From B1SED10-225 sp964501415 (lineage in GTDB: Bacteria > Bacillota_I > Bacilli_A > Izemoplasmatales > Izemoplasmataceae), in assembly GCA_964501415.1 (NCBI GenBank), contig CAZCSL010000001.1, forward strand, positions 1-64,000: a stretch of DNA of 64,000 nucleotides, written 5' to 3'. Under the pieces are notes generated by a model. The model had not been told where the DNA came from. It worked only from the letters and a program-made list of their open reading frames with translations, and did no database searches. The position numbers and the translations under genes were made by a program. Numbering within the stretch: the first letter of the stretch is position 1; each line of letters opens with the position of its first letter. Shown piece after piece: positions 42,087-49,985 of this stretch.

Positions 42087-42608
42087 ATGGAAACAAAAAA
42101 ACTGGTCTTACTAAGCATATTACTCTCTGCCAGCATCGTTTTAAACATCATTGAACGATTTGCCGTCGCAGGGTTTAGTGGCGTCCCTTTCTTTAGATTG
42201 GGTTTAGCCAATATCATCATTTTAGTTATTCTTTATACGTATGGTAAAAAAGATGCGTTTACGATTCTTTTACTAAGGATTTTTTTGGTAGGCCTTTTGA
42301 CCGGTAATTTACTTGCCCCCACCTTTTTCCTATCCTTATCGGGCGGCCTGATTGCATTTATATTGATGATACTTTTTAAACACCTACCGGGTTTTTCCAT
42401 CATCAGCGTATCTTTGATGGGCGCGATTGGCCATGCCTTTGGTCAAATCGTGATGGCGATATTTTTCTTAAGCACGCTGCAAAATATCTACCTATTTCCC
42501 CTTTTAATGATACTAAGCGTGCCTACGGGTATTTTTACCGGTATCGTCGCAAAACGGTTATTGCGTATCTTGCACCAACAGCTTTCATACACACAATCTT
42601 CCATTTAA
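42087..42608 (+). CDS. Gx transporter family protein (Hpre_diP_synt_I)
   Basis: 173 residues, six hydrophobic segments, with the family pattern LNIIERF at the N-terminus and VPFFRLGLANIIILVILYTYG, resembling the S-component-like Gx proteins formerly called heptaprenyl diphosphate synthase component I. In other Bacillota these lie next to NusG-domain-II proteins, FMN-binding proteins and ApbE; here the NusG-II and ApbE genes are 4-5 kb downstream. Transport substrate unknown, possibly flavin or isoprenoid precursor. Confidence 0.85.
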   Translation: METKKLVLLSILLSASIVLNIIERFAVAGFSGVPFFRLGLANIIILVILYTYGKKDAFTILLLRIFLVGLLTGNLLAPTFFLSLSGGLIAFILMILFKHLPGFSIISVSLMGAIGHAFGQIVMAIFFLSTLQNIYLFPLLMILSVPTGIFTGIVAKRLLRILHQQLSYTQSSI

Positions 42609-42632
42609 AAGCCACAATGTGGCTTTTTTTTT
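42607..42632 (+). terminator. Terminator after the Gx gene
   Basis: AAAAGCCAC/GTGGCTTTT stem with a nine-T run, overlapping the stop codon. Confidence 0.85.
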
Positions 42633-42653
42633 GTTGTTCGCAAAGCACATTGT

Positions 42654-42682
42654 TTGAAATTCCAAATAAAAAGCAGCATACT
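42654..42682 (+). promoter_or_regulatory. Promoter of the 1106-residue lipoprotein
   Basis: TTGAAA, 17-bp spacer, CATACT; a second candidate TATGAT lies at 42688-42693. Confidence 0.5.
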
Positions 42683-42710
42683 TAAGCTATGATAAACCAA
42701 GGAGGCTAAC

Positions 42711-45700
42711 ATGCACAAAAAAATAATCGTAAGTGTTACCATCGTTTTAGTAACTTTAATCTTAGCGGCTTGTGGTAATGGAAATGGGTCAGGCCGCGAT
42801 ATGGGATCGAGTGTGGAAATAAACTTTGATACCCAAGGCGGCGAGGCCTTAACGAGTAGAGAAGTCGCTATAGAACATCTCAATCCGGATTTTTTACCCG
42901 AGCCCAACAAAGAAGACCATGCTTTTGTAGGGTGGTATTTTGATGCGGACTTGACGGATAGTTTTTCTGCGGATGCCTTAGAAGACGGCATGTCCATTAC
43001 GCTTTATGCGGCTTGGGAGGAAGTCCTTATGCATACCGTTTCTTTTTATGTACAAGATGAACTTTATGAGACCATTGCCGTGATTGATGGGGATTCGCTA
43101 AGTCTGCCCAGTGCCCCATCTCAGGCTGGTTATGCTTTTGTAGGTTGGTATCTAGATGAAGCTTTTGAAGAAAGCTTGGATGCTGCACAAATTATCACTG
43201 AAGACATAAGTTTCTACGCGCGTTTTGAAAGCGAAGATGCGGTCTTTGATGAAGATGACTTAGGCGATTTGAGCGTTGTTTATGATACCTTTGCGCAAGT
43301 GAGTGAAGAGCCTGATGACATTCAAGGCTTGGCGTATTTCTACCTTGAAAACCTGCAGATTATTTATCAAGGTCAAGTCGATGATCATCCTTTATATCTT
43401 TTAACTGACGGCGTTTATAATATACTTGCCCTTACCTCAATTGAAGCAACGCTTGGAGACGTTGTTTCTTTGGATGCGGCGATCGATTTATCTTTGGATT
43501 TTCCTTTTATCATAGAAGTTGATGACCTTGAGATTGTCGCTGAAAACGCCTTTTATGAAATCGATGAATATCATGGTACCTTAGAAACCGTAAAAGCAAC
43601 CTTAGCTTACGGCCCACAATTCGTTGTGACCGAAGGTCTTTATAGGGTTGAACATGAAGACCTTATCATGGTGGATCCAAACAGTCTTGATATCGCCCAA
43701 ATCATTGATGTACCCAATATTACCCATCTTGAAGGTTACGCGTCTATAGGGGTTTTATTGATTGAGACGCGTTATGACTTAATCGGGATTCATATTCCTG
43801 CCTTAGCGCATTTTCAAACCATTGACCTTAATCCTTCAGAACAAATTGCTATGATTGAATCCCTCATTCATGGTTTGTTTGATAGGGAGATTATGACCCC
43901 GGGTCGGCCGCTAGCATTTTTCTTTGAAGATGATTTCTTTGGCGCGAGCTTAACCTATCAAGTTGATGATGATTCAAGCGCTTATTACGACCAAGAAAAC
44001 GACCGCTTTTTAAGCACACAAGAAGCCGTAGAGGTTTTATTTGATTTCGAACTAACCCTTGATTCACAGACAAGCACCTTCAGCAGTTCGATTACCTTAA
44101 AACCCCATGATACAGATCGTATATTAGACGGTTTCACCTTAGAAGAAGGGACCTTGCGCATCACGGTTTTAAGAAGCTATGATAACGGCATCTTGGTTGA
44201 TGATGGTGAGGCCTTAATCTATTTGGAAAATTATACAGGTGCAACCTTTGAACCTGGAGAAAACCTTTTAGTTCGGACCTATTTTATGCATCAAAGTGAG
44301 CTTATCTCGGGGGTAATCATCGAAGTATTGGAACGAAGCGAAGGGGAAATCCCGCAGCTAAATAGTGCACAGATGACGCTTAATGGCCTTAATGATTTAA
44401 CCCAAGCCGGCGCGCAGTATGTGACTTTAGAAGGATTGTTGATTGAACCGAGCTTTAGTCATTATCCGTTTGCCCTTACTACCGGTGCAGATATTATCTA
44501 TATTGAAATGGCACCATTTGGTGATATTTATAACCAACTAAGCGATCTTAGCGGTTCTTATTTATCGCTTGAAATAGCCGTCATTAAACATCATCAAAAC
44601 GATCATCAAGCGGGTTATGTGGGCATCATTCATCCCGATGATACCCTTGAGGTAAAAGAGATGGATGATGAGATGTTGTTGGAAATTGCAAGTCAAGAGA
44701 TCAAAGCGATGGACTTTTATTTTAGACCGGGTGAAAAAGTTAGCTTGCCGTTTTATTTGGATAGTTACGACGTCGATGTCACTTATAGTTACGATGAACA
44801 GACATTTGTGGATATCGAAGATACCGGAAGGAATCTAAGTTTACACTTTAAAGATAGTGGTACCTTTGAAATGCAGGTGAGCTTGCATATAAATGATGCA
44901 ACGTATCAGTTTTCTGTGGATGTCGTTAGTGAAGCCTATGACTTAACCGCCATCAGCGATGCCAAAACCACCTCTGAGCGTGTCTATATTCACGCCGATG
45001 TAGCGGGCATCTCAACGACGTATAACGTTTTGTTGAGTGATGAAACAGGCTTATTGATGCTCGATCCAAACACGGTTCCAACGGTATGGCTTCAGCGCGG
45101 TGAAAGCGTGCTTCTATCGGGTGTGGTCGAAGAAATTGACGGCATCTATTGGCTAAGTGAAGCTGAAATTGAAATGATGATGAATATTGAAGCGTCTCAT
45201 CCAGAAGCCCAACCAACCGATTTTAAAGCCATCGAATCAGGCGAGGCCCCCAATTTTACCTTAGTAAAACTCAGTGGCCGTTTGGCTTATGGCACCGAAA
45301 GTGGGAACTTAGGTCTTTGGCAGATCGGTAGTCAAACCCTATATGTTGAACTTGGTTTGGGTATGCTCGATAACTCTTTGGTCTCTTATGTCGGTATGGA
45401 CATTACGTTATTGGGCGTGTTAAAAGAAGATGTAAACGGCGATATTACCTTCATCTATGTCGAGCGCGTTGCTACGGAACAAAGCGGGCCGATTGAAGAT
45501 GTTTTAACCTATGAAACAGACACGCGGGTCCATTTGCACGTTTATCATTTGGCCTTTTATGAAAATCACATGTATTTGCTCGATGAGACCGGCGTCTTTA
45601 GCATCAAAGGCATTCATGAGACCTTCGCGTTAAACCGCATCGGACAAGCTTCTGATCTAGAAGCGAGTGTCTTAATCGATGATGGCTTAGCTAAATTCAC

Positions 45701-46031
45701 GGTTGAAGAGGTCTTCTTCAACGACCGTTATGATGCGGATATCAATGACTTTATGCCTACTTTTGATGTTAGCGATGATTTTGCTGAACTAGATGAGGCA
45801 ACGATGTATTATCAGCTATGGGCATTAGAAGGAACCTTGCAACATCAAGACGATAATTACTACTTAGAAGATGCTTACGGTGAACAAATCATCATCAAAG
45901 ACTTAGACAATCAGTTTGATTTAGATACGTATTTGGGTGATACCATAAGCTTAGAGGTTTTCATCACCTTTCATCAAATTGACGATAAGCTTGTAGCCGT
46001 TTTACTGCCAAATCAAACCTTAGGTGAATAA
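42711..46031 (+). CDS. Very large surface lipoprotein with Listeria-Bacteroides repeats
   Basis: 1106 residues: signal peptide with lipobox LAAC (Cys21), then two Listeria-Bacteroides (Flg_new) repeats at about 36-103 and 108-173, each with FVGWY and a closing FYA/LYA-W/R-F/E. The remaining 930 residues are acidic beta-rich modules of the OB-like type also seen in the 3344 lipoprotein, at least six by eye, including the C-terminal ALEGTLQHQDDNYYLEDAYG segment. Likely displayed outside the cell for binding. No catalytic motif found. Own promoter and terminator. Confidence 0.82.
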   Translation: MHKKIIVSVTIVLVTLILAACGNGNGSGRDMGSSVEINFDTQGGEALTSREVAIEHLNPDFLPEPNKEDHAFVGWYFDADLTDSFSADALEDGMSITLYAAWEEVLMHTVSFYVQDELYETIAVIDGDSLSLPSAPSQAGYAFVGWYLDEAFEESLDAAQIITEDISFYARFESEDAVFDEDDLGDLSVVYDTFAQVSEEPDDIQGLAYFYLENLQIIYQGQVDDHPLYLLTDGVYNILALTSIEATLGDVVSLDAAIDLSLDFPFIIEVDDLEIVAENAFYEIDEYHGTLETVKATLAYGPQFVVTEGLYRVEHEDLIMVDPNSLDIAQIIDVPNITHLEGYASIGVLLIETRYDLIGIHIPALAHFQTIDLNPSEQIAMIESLIHGLFDREIMTPGRPLAFFFEDDFFGASLTYQVDDDSSAYYDQENDRFLSTQEAVEVLFDFELTLDSQTSTFSSSITLKPHDTDRILDGFTLEEGTLRITVLRSYDNGILVDDGEALIYLENYTGATFEPGENLLVRTYFMHQSELISGVIIEVLERSEGEIPQLNSAQMTLNGLNDLTQAGAQYVTLEGLLIEPSFSHYPFALTTGADIIYIEMAPFGDIYNQLSDLSGSYLSLEIAVIKHHQNDHQAGYVGIIHPDDTLEVKEMDDEMLLEIASQEIKAMDFYFRPGEKVSLPFYLDSYDVDVTYSYDEQTFVDIEDTGRNLSLHFKDSGTFEMQVSLHINDATYQFSVDVVSEAYDLTAISDAKTTSERVYIHADVAGISTTYNVLLSDETGLLMLDPNTVPTVWLQRGESVLLSGVVEEIDGIYWLSEAEIEMMMNIEASHPEAQPTDFKAIESGEAPNFTLVKLSGRLAYGTESGNLGLWQIGSQTLYVELGLGMLDNSLVSYVGMDITLLGVLKEDVNGDITFIYVERVATEQSGPIEDVLTYETDTRVHLHVYHLAFYENHMYLLDETGVFSIKGIHETFALNRIGQASDLEASVLIDDGLAKFTVEEVFFNDRYDADINDFMPTFDVSDDFAELDEATMYYQLWALEGTLQHQDDNYYLEDAYGEQIIIKDLDNQFDLDTYLGDTISLEVFITFHQIDDKLVAVLLPNQTLGE

Positions 46032-46033
46032 AT

Positions 46034-46067
46034 AAAAAAAGCGAGAACTTAACGTTTTCGCTTTTTT
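46034..46067. terminator. Bidirectional terminator
   Basis: AAAGCGA(G)AAC/GTT(T)TCGCTTT stem between two convergent lipoprotein genes, A run on one side and T run on the other. Confidence 0.8.
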
Positions 46068-46071
46068 GTAC

Positions 46072-47217
46072 TCAATCATCATTACATTCAAAATCGATGG
46101 TAAAATGTCTGAGATGGTTAGCTTCAAAGCCATCGCTCATCACCGGTTCTTGACATTCATCTATAAACCAAATCGCTTCTAAATCATCGCGATTATTTAT
46201 AAACTCAAGCCCTTTTTCTAAGCTCATCACAAACACCGCCGTTTTTAAAATATCACCTAAAGCGCCATCATCTGATATTAGCGTCACGGCCCGATGATGA
46301 TCGGTAGGAAATAAGGTATTGGGGTCAATTAAGTGATGGTATATTCTTCCATCAACCTCATAATAGCGGTTATAATCGCCACTCGTCACGGCGTTTTCGC
46401 CGCTTTGTAAATAGATTTGACCATAGCTATTATTGGGCCCAAAAGGCAAAGCAGGATTGGTCAAAGCAATAATGAATTTGTTGTTGTCACGGAAAGGATG
46501 ATCGCCATACACCTCAACATTGGATGAACCGGCATTAACCAAAAAAGCTTCAATGCGGTCTTCGGTTTTTAAGTATTCCCCAAGCATCCGTGCGCCATAG
46601 CCTTTAGCCACGCCACCTAAATCTAGCTTGGTACCTGCTTCAATTTTAATGGCATAATTATCGTAATCTAGCTCAATTCTATCAATGCCAACATAAGCAT
46701 TAGCGGCTTGTAGTTTTTCTATATTAGGGGCTTTGCAATAATCATCTTTTTCTTGTTCATAAAGTTCATCTCTGTTCTCTTCTGAGGCGATTGAACTGCG
46801 CCAACGGTTACACCTATCGCGGTATTCATCCCATATTTCAATCACGGGCCCCAAAGTAATATCAAAGTACCCATCGGTTTGTTCATAATATTCAATCGAC
46901 AGGGCAATCATGTCAAATAAGACAGGATCAACCTCATGGAACACCCCAGGGTTTTCGTTGATTGTCTTAACGTTGATTATCCCCTCGTAGGATTGAAACC
47001 ATGAGGACAACCGATGTGTCTTACGCATGATTTCATGTAGTTCATCTTTGATATCTTCGATATCTTCATCTTCTTCATGGAAAAGTCTAATCGAGACGGT
47101 CGTGTCATAATAAAGGGAAGTCGTCAAATCATACGAAACGATTTCGCGTTCCCGCCCACAAGCACTTAAGGCAAGAAGAAATAAAATCGATAAGATACTT
47201 ATATAGGTCTTTTTCAC
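46072..47217 (-). CDS. apbE: ApbE-family FMN transferase lipoprotein
   Basis: 381 residues. Attaches FMN from FAD to Thr/Ser of exported flavoproteins. Signal peptide with lipobox LSAC (Cys20). Motifs: DGYFDITLGP, DLGGVAKGYGARML (FAD/Mg site), NAGSSNVEVYG, VTSGDYNRYY and YHHLIDPNTLFPTD, then GDILKTAVFVM with the Mg-binding Asp. Start is GTG at 47217 because AGGTGAT ends four bases upstream; the GTG at 47226 has no ribosome site. No acceptor protein with the flavinylation motif was found in the window. Confidence 0.93.
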   Translation of the reverse strand: MKKTYISILSILFLLALSACGREREIVSYDLTTSLYYDTTVSIRLFHEEDEDIEDIKDELHEIMRKTHRLSSWFQSYEGIINVKTINENPGVFHEVDPVLFDMIALSIEYYEQTDGYFDITLGPVIEIWDEYRDRCNRWRSSIASEENRDELYEQEKDDYCKAPNIEKLQAANAYVGIDRIELDYDNYAIKIEAGTKLDLGGVAKGYGARMLGEYLKTEDRIEAFLVNAGSSNVEVYGDHPFRDNNKFIIALTNPALPFGPNNSYGQIYLQSGENAVTSGDYNRYYEVDGRIYHHLIDPNTLFPTDHHRAVTLISDDGALGDILKTAVFVMSLEKGLEFINNRDDLEAIWFIDECQEPVMSDGFEANHLRHFTIDFECNDD

Positions 47218-47233
47218 TTTTATCACCTGAGTT

Positions 47234-47242
47234 ATTATAACA
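47234..47242 (-). promoter_or_regulatory. Extended -10 of apbE
   Basis: TGT-TATAAT on the minus strand, 17 bp before the start; no -35. Confidence 0.55.
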
Positions 47243-47379
47243 TATCTTGATTTAAATGCTATATCAAAATAAGCGTTTTGCTTTAGTTACATCTATAAAA
47301 CTTAAGCCGCACTACACGTTTTTGAATCGGTAAAAAAACAAGCTATGACACCTTAACTTAACACAAATAAATCAACCTA

Positions 47380-47388
47380 TGTTATAAT
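47380..47388 (+). promoter_or_regulatory. Extended -10 of the NusG-II gene
   Basis: TGT-TATAAT 18 bp before the start, back-to-back with the apbE promoter across a 189-bp gap that holds nothing else I recognise. Confidence 0.55.
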
Positions 47389-47406
47389 ACATTTCGAGGC
47401 GATAGT

Positions 47407-47859
47407 ATGAAAAAAAACGATATCATCTTAACATTGATTGTTCTGTTTGTCGGTCTAAGTTCGTTTTTAGTCGTACAAATCATACAAGCGCAAAATCAAC
47501 TGACCGATGGCATTGCGGTCGTCTTATACAATGATGAAGAAATCATGCATATTTATCTTGAAGACGGCAGTTATGACATTTTTAACCATGAGCATGTATT
47601 TGAAGATGAGTTCAATTTAGATAACACGCCCAAACAATACGTCGTTAAAGGCGATTACGCCTCATCCTTTGGCCGGGTTGTGATCGGCTATGAAGACCAT
47701 AAAGTACGCATCTTAGATGAACGCAGTCCGCAAAACATTTGTCAAAAACAAGGGGAAACCAACTCACCCATGCGCCCACTAACTTGTTTACCCAACAACG
47801 TCGTCATCGTCATCAGAAGCTCTGAGTTTGACCCCGATGAAGACGATACTCAAATCTAA
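47407..47859 (+). CDS. NusG domain II-containing exported protein
   Basis: 150 residues: one N-terminal transmembrane anchor (about 7-28), then a small beta domain ending in the family signature ICQKQG...PLTCLPNNVVIVI with two Cys, which marks NusG-domain-II proteins. These are usually found with Gx transporters and ApbE in flavin-based or extracellular electron-transfer loci. Its biochemical role is not known. Coupled to the next gene by 13 bases. Confidence 0.82.
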   Translation: MKKNDIILTLIVLFVGLSSFLVVQIIQAQNQLTDGIAVVLYNDEEIMHIYLEDGSYDIFNHEHVFEDEFNLDNTPKQYVVKGDYASSFGRVVIGYEDHKVRILDERSPQNICQKQGETNSPMRPLTCLPNNVVIVIRSSEFDPDEDDTQI

Positions 47860-47872
47860 GGAGGCATAACCG

Positions 47873-48094
47873 ATGGATCCTTTTACCAGTGCTATATTTG
47901 AAGCGTTATTATTTTTCATTATCCTAGCCGTGACGTTTAAAGCCGTCATGACCGCCGATATCACCAAGGTTTTTCAAAAAGGTGCGATTTGGCAAATCCA
48001 AATTGTCTATATCTTTTTTTCGATTGCCCTTTCTTACTTGGTTACCAAAGCGTTGATGAACTTAATCGACCTATCCTTACGAATCTTTACCTAA
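47873..48094 (+). CDS. Small two-helix membrane protein, unknown
   Basis: 73 residues with two transmembrane segments (about 8-28 and 41-70) and AAGGAGG upstream. No family recognised. It shares a transcript with the NusG-II gene. Confidence 0.6.
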   Translation: MDPFTSAIFEALLFFIILAVTFKAVMTADITKVFQKGAIWQIQIVYIFFSIALSYLVTKALMNLIDLSLRIFT

Positions 48095-48119
48095 AAAAAG
48101 CGAATGATTCGCTTTTTTT
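48092..48119. terminator. Bidirectional terminator
   Basis: AAAAAAGCGAA/TTCGCTTTTTT stem with a TGA loop, reaching the stop codons of both convergent genes. Confidence 0.85.
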
Positions 48120-48726
48120 AGGCATAAACCCAAGTCTCAGAAAGCACCTTGAGTTTAGCTTTATCTTTAGTGACTTCTTTAATCGTCTCTTTTAGCCCTT
48201 GATAATCGGCCTCATCAAGACGGATTTTAAAATGGGCTTGCTCGGTATATTCCCGCGTTATAATGTCATGGTTTTTTAATTGATGTTCAATCACCCCGAT
48301 ATGATCAAAGTCCGCGCTAATCAATAGCTCGATGACTTTCTTTTTTTCCGTAAAGCTAGCCTTTTCAATCGCCATCGCTGCGGCTTTTGCATAAGCTCTA
48401 ATCAAGCCGCCTGCGCCTAGTTTAATGCCCCCAAATTCACGCATCACCACACAACACACATCGGTCAAGTTGTGTTTTTTTAATACTTCTAAAATGGGCA
48501 GGCCTGCGGTACCTGAGGGTTCGCCATCATCTTCGGCCTTTTGTATTTCTTGATTGTCCCCAATCACATAAGCATAACAACGATGTGACTTATCGGGATA
48601 CGTCTCATTTATCTCATCGATGAATGCCTTGGCTTCATCCAAACGATGGATGGGTTTTAGTTTGGCGATAAAGATGGAGTGTTTAATCTCTAAAGAACTT
48701 TCTACCATCTTTTTAATACTAACCAT
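48118..48726 (-). CDS. YigZ/IMPACT family protein (UPF0029)
   Basis: 202 residues from the ATG at 48726 (GGAGGC six bases upstream). N-terminal IMPACT domain with HRCYAYVIG, DDGEPSGTAGLPIL and REFGGIKLGAGGLIRAY; C-terminal DUF1949-like ferredoxin fold. Possible role in translation or dipeptide handling; the molecular function is unproven for bacterial members. Confidence 0.9.
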   Translation of the reverse strand: MVSIKKMVESSLEIKHSIFIAKLKPIHRLDEAKAFIDEINETYPDKSHRCYAYVIGDNQEIQKAEDDGEPSGTAGLPILEVLKKHNLTDVCCVVMREFGGIKLGAGGLIRAYAKAAAMAIEKASFTEKKKVIELLISADFDHIGVIEHQLKNHDIITREYTEQAHFKIRLDEADYQGLKETIKEVTKDKAKLKVLSETWVYA

Positions 48727-48791
48727 AATAATGCCTCCAAACAAATTTGTCGAATTCCTTGTAAACAATAGAAATCAAGCGCTTTTTATAG

Positions 48792-48797
48792 TATAAT
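48792..48797 (+). promoter_or_regulatory. -10 of the cca operon
   Basis: TATAAT 15 bp before the cca start; ribosome site GTGGTGAT. Confidence 0.5.
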
Positions 48798-48812
48798 TCA
48801 AGTGGTGATACG

Positions 48813-49985
48813 ATGGATAAACAGCTTAAAAAAGGTGCCAAAATCTTAGCCCGCTTAGAAGCCGAAGGCTTTCAAGCCTATTTTGTCGGTGGCGCGGTTA
48901 GAGACCATATCTTAAAGCGTCCCATCAAAGACATCGATATCACCACCGATGCACAACCCGCACAAGTAGAAGCGCTTTTTGAAAAAACCTTCCGTACCGG
49001 TGCGGCGTTTGGGACCCTTACGGTAGTAACCGATGATTTAGCTTGTGAGGTCACAACCTTTCGCCGTGAAGCGCAATATGACAATCATCGTCATCCTTCT
49101 CAGCTAACCTTCAGCAAAGATATTAAAGAAGACCTTAGTCGTAGAGACTTTACCATCAATCAATTGATTATGGATAAAACCGGTCACATCTATGATTATT
49201 ATAACGGCAAAAAAGCCTTAGCTCAACAGCGAATTGAAACGATAGGAGAAGCACAGGCGCGTTTTGAAGAAGATGCCTTGCGCATGATGCGCGCTTTTCG
49301 TTTTCAGGCCCAACTGAATTTCAGCTTGGAAGAAAATACCTTCCAGGCCATCGTGCAGAAAAAGGCCTTGCTTAAAAAAATCGCCATCGAACGCATCCAA
49401 GAAGAACTTTTCAAAATGCTTGATGCGCCTTATAGTCACACCGCGGTCCAATCGATGCGGCAAAGTAACGTCTTAAAAACCCTGGATTTAGATGAAGCTT
49501 TTAAGCATATTGAACCACTTAAAAAGCCTTATACCGCCAAAGAAGCTTTTGCGATATTTTATCTACATGACCATCTAAAGGTAGAAAATTTCCGCCTTTC
49601 TAAGCGGTGGTTAAAACAATTTGAACAAGTCAAACACCTGCATCCCCAAACCAAACAAAGCGCCTTTGAACCCAAACAGCTATATGATTATACCAAATCC
49701 TCGTGTTTGTTTGTCAACCGCATCAACGTCTTGTTGGGCTATGATGACCAAAGCGCTCATATCAAAACCATAGACAAAAACTTAACCTTGCGAAAACAAA
49801 GCGACCTAGCGCTTAACGGCAATGATATTCTCAAACATCTTAAGCCAAAAGACAAAAAACATATCCGCTTGATTCTTGAAGCCTTAATCAACGACGTATT
49901 GTACCATCAAATCGCCAATCAAAAACCCGTGTTATTAAAACAAGCAAAAGCAATCTATCAAACCATAAAAGAGAGTGAAAAATAA
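48813..49985 (+). CDS. cca: CCA tRNA nucleotidyltransferase
   Basis: Adds or repairs the 3'-CCA end of tRNA. 390 residues of class II: nucleotidyltransferase motif VGGAVRDHILKRPIKDIDIT with the catalytic DxD, the RRDFTINQL nucleotide-selecting motif and RMMRAFRFQAQL. C-terminal helical body is shorter than in some Gram-positives. First of a tight operon; its TAA shares a base with the ATG of pulA. Confidence 0.93.
   Translation: MDKQLKKGAKILARLEAEGFQAYFVGGAVRDHILKRPIKDIDITTDAQPAQVEALFEKTFRTGAAFGTLTVVTDDLACEVTTFRREAQYDNHRHPSQLTFSKDIKEDLSRRDFTINQLIMDKTGHIYDYYNGKKALAQQRIETIGEAQARFEEDALRMMRAFRFQAQLNFSLEENTFQAIVQKKALLKKIAIERIQEELFKMLDAPYSHTAVQSMRQSNVLKTLDLDEAFKHIEPLKKPYTAKEAFAIFYLHDHLKVENFRLSKRWLKQFEQVKHLHPQTKQSAFEPKQLYDYTKSSCLFVNRINVLLGYDDQSAHIKTIDKNLTLRKQSDLALNGNDILKHLKPKDKKHIRLILEALINDVLYHQIANQKPVLLKQAKAIYQTIKESEK

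Noticed and set aside
44220..44280. TGATF in the 1106-residue lipoprotein as an FMN-attachment motif for ApbE
   Set aside because: The sequence lacks the following Thr/Ser of the ApbE target consensus and sits in an ordinary strand.
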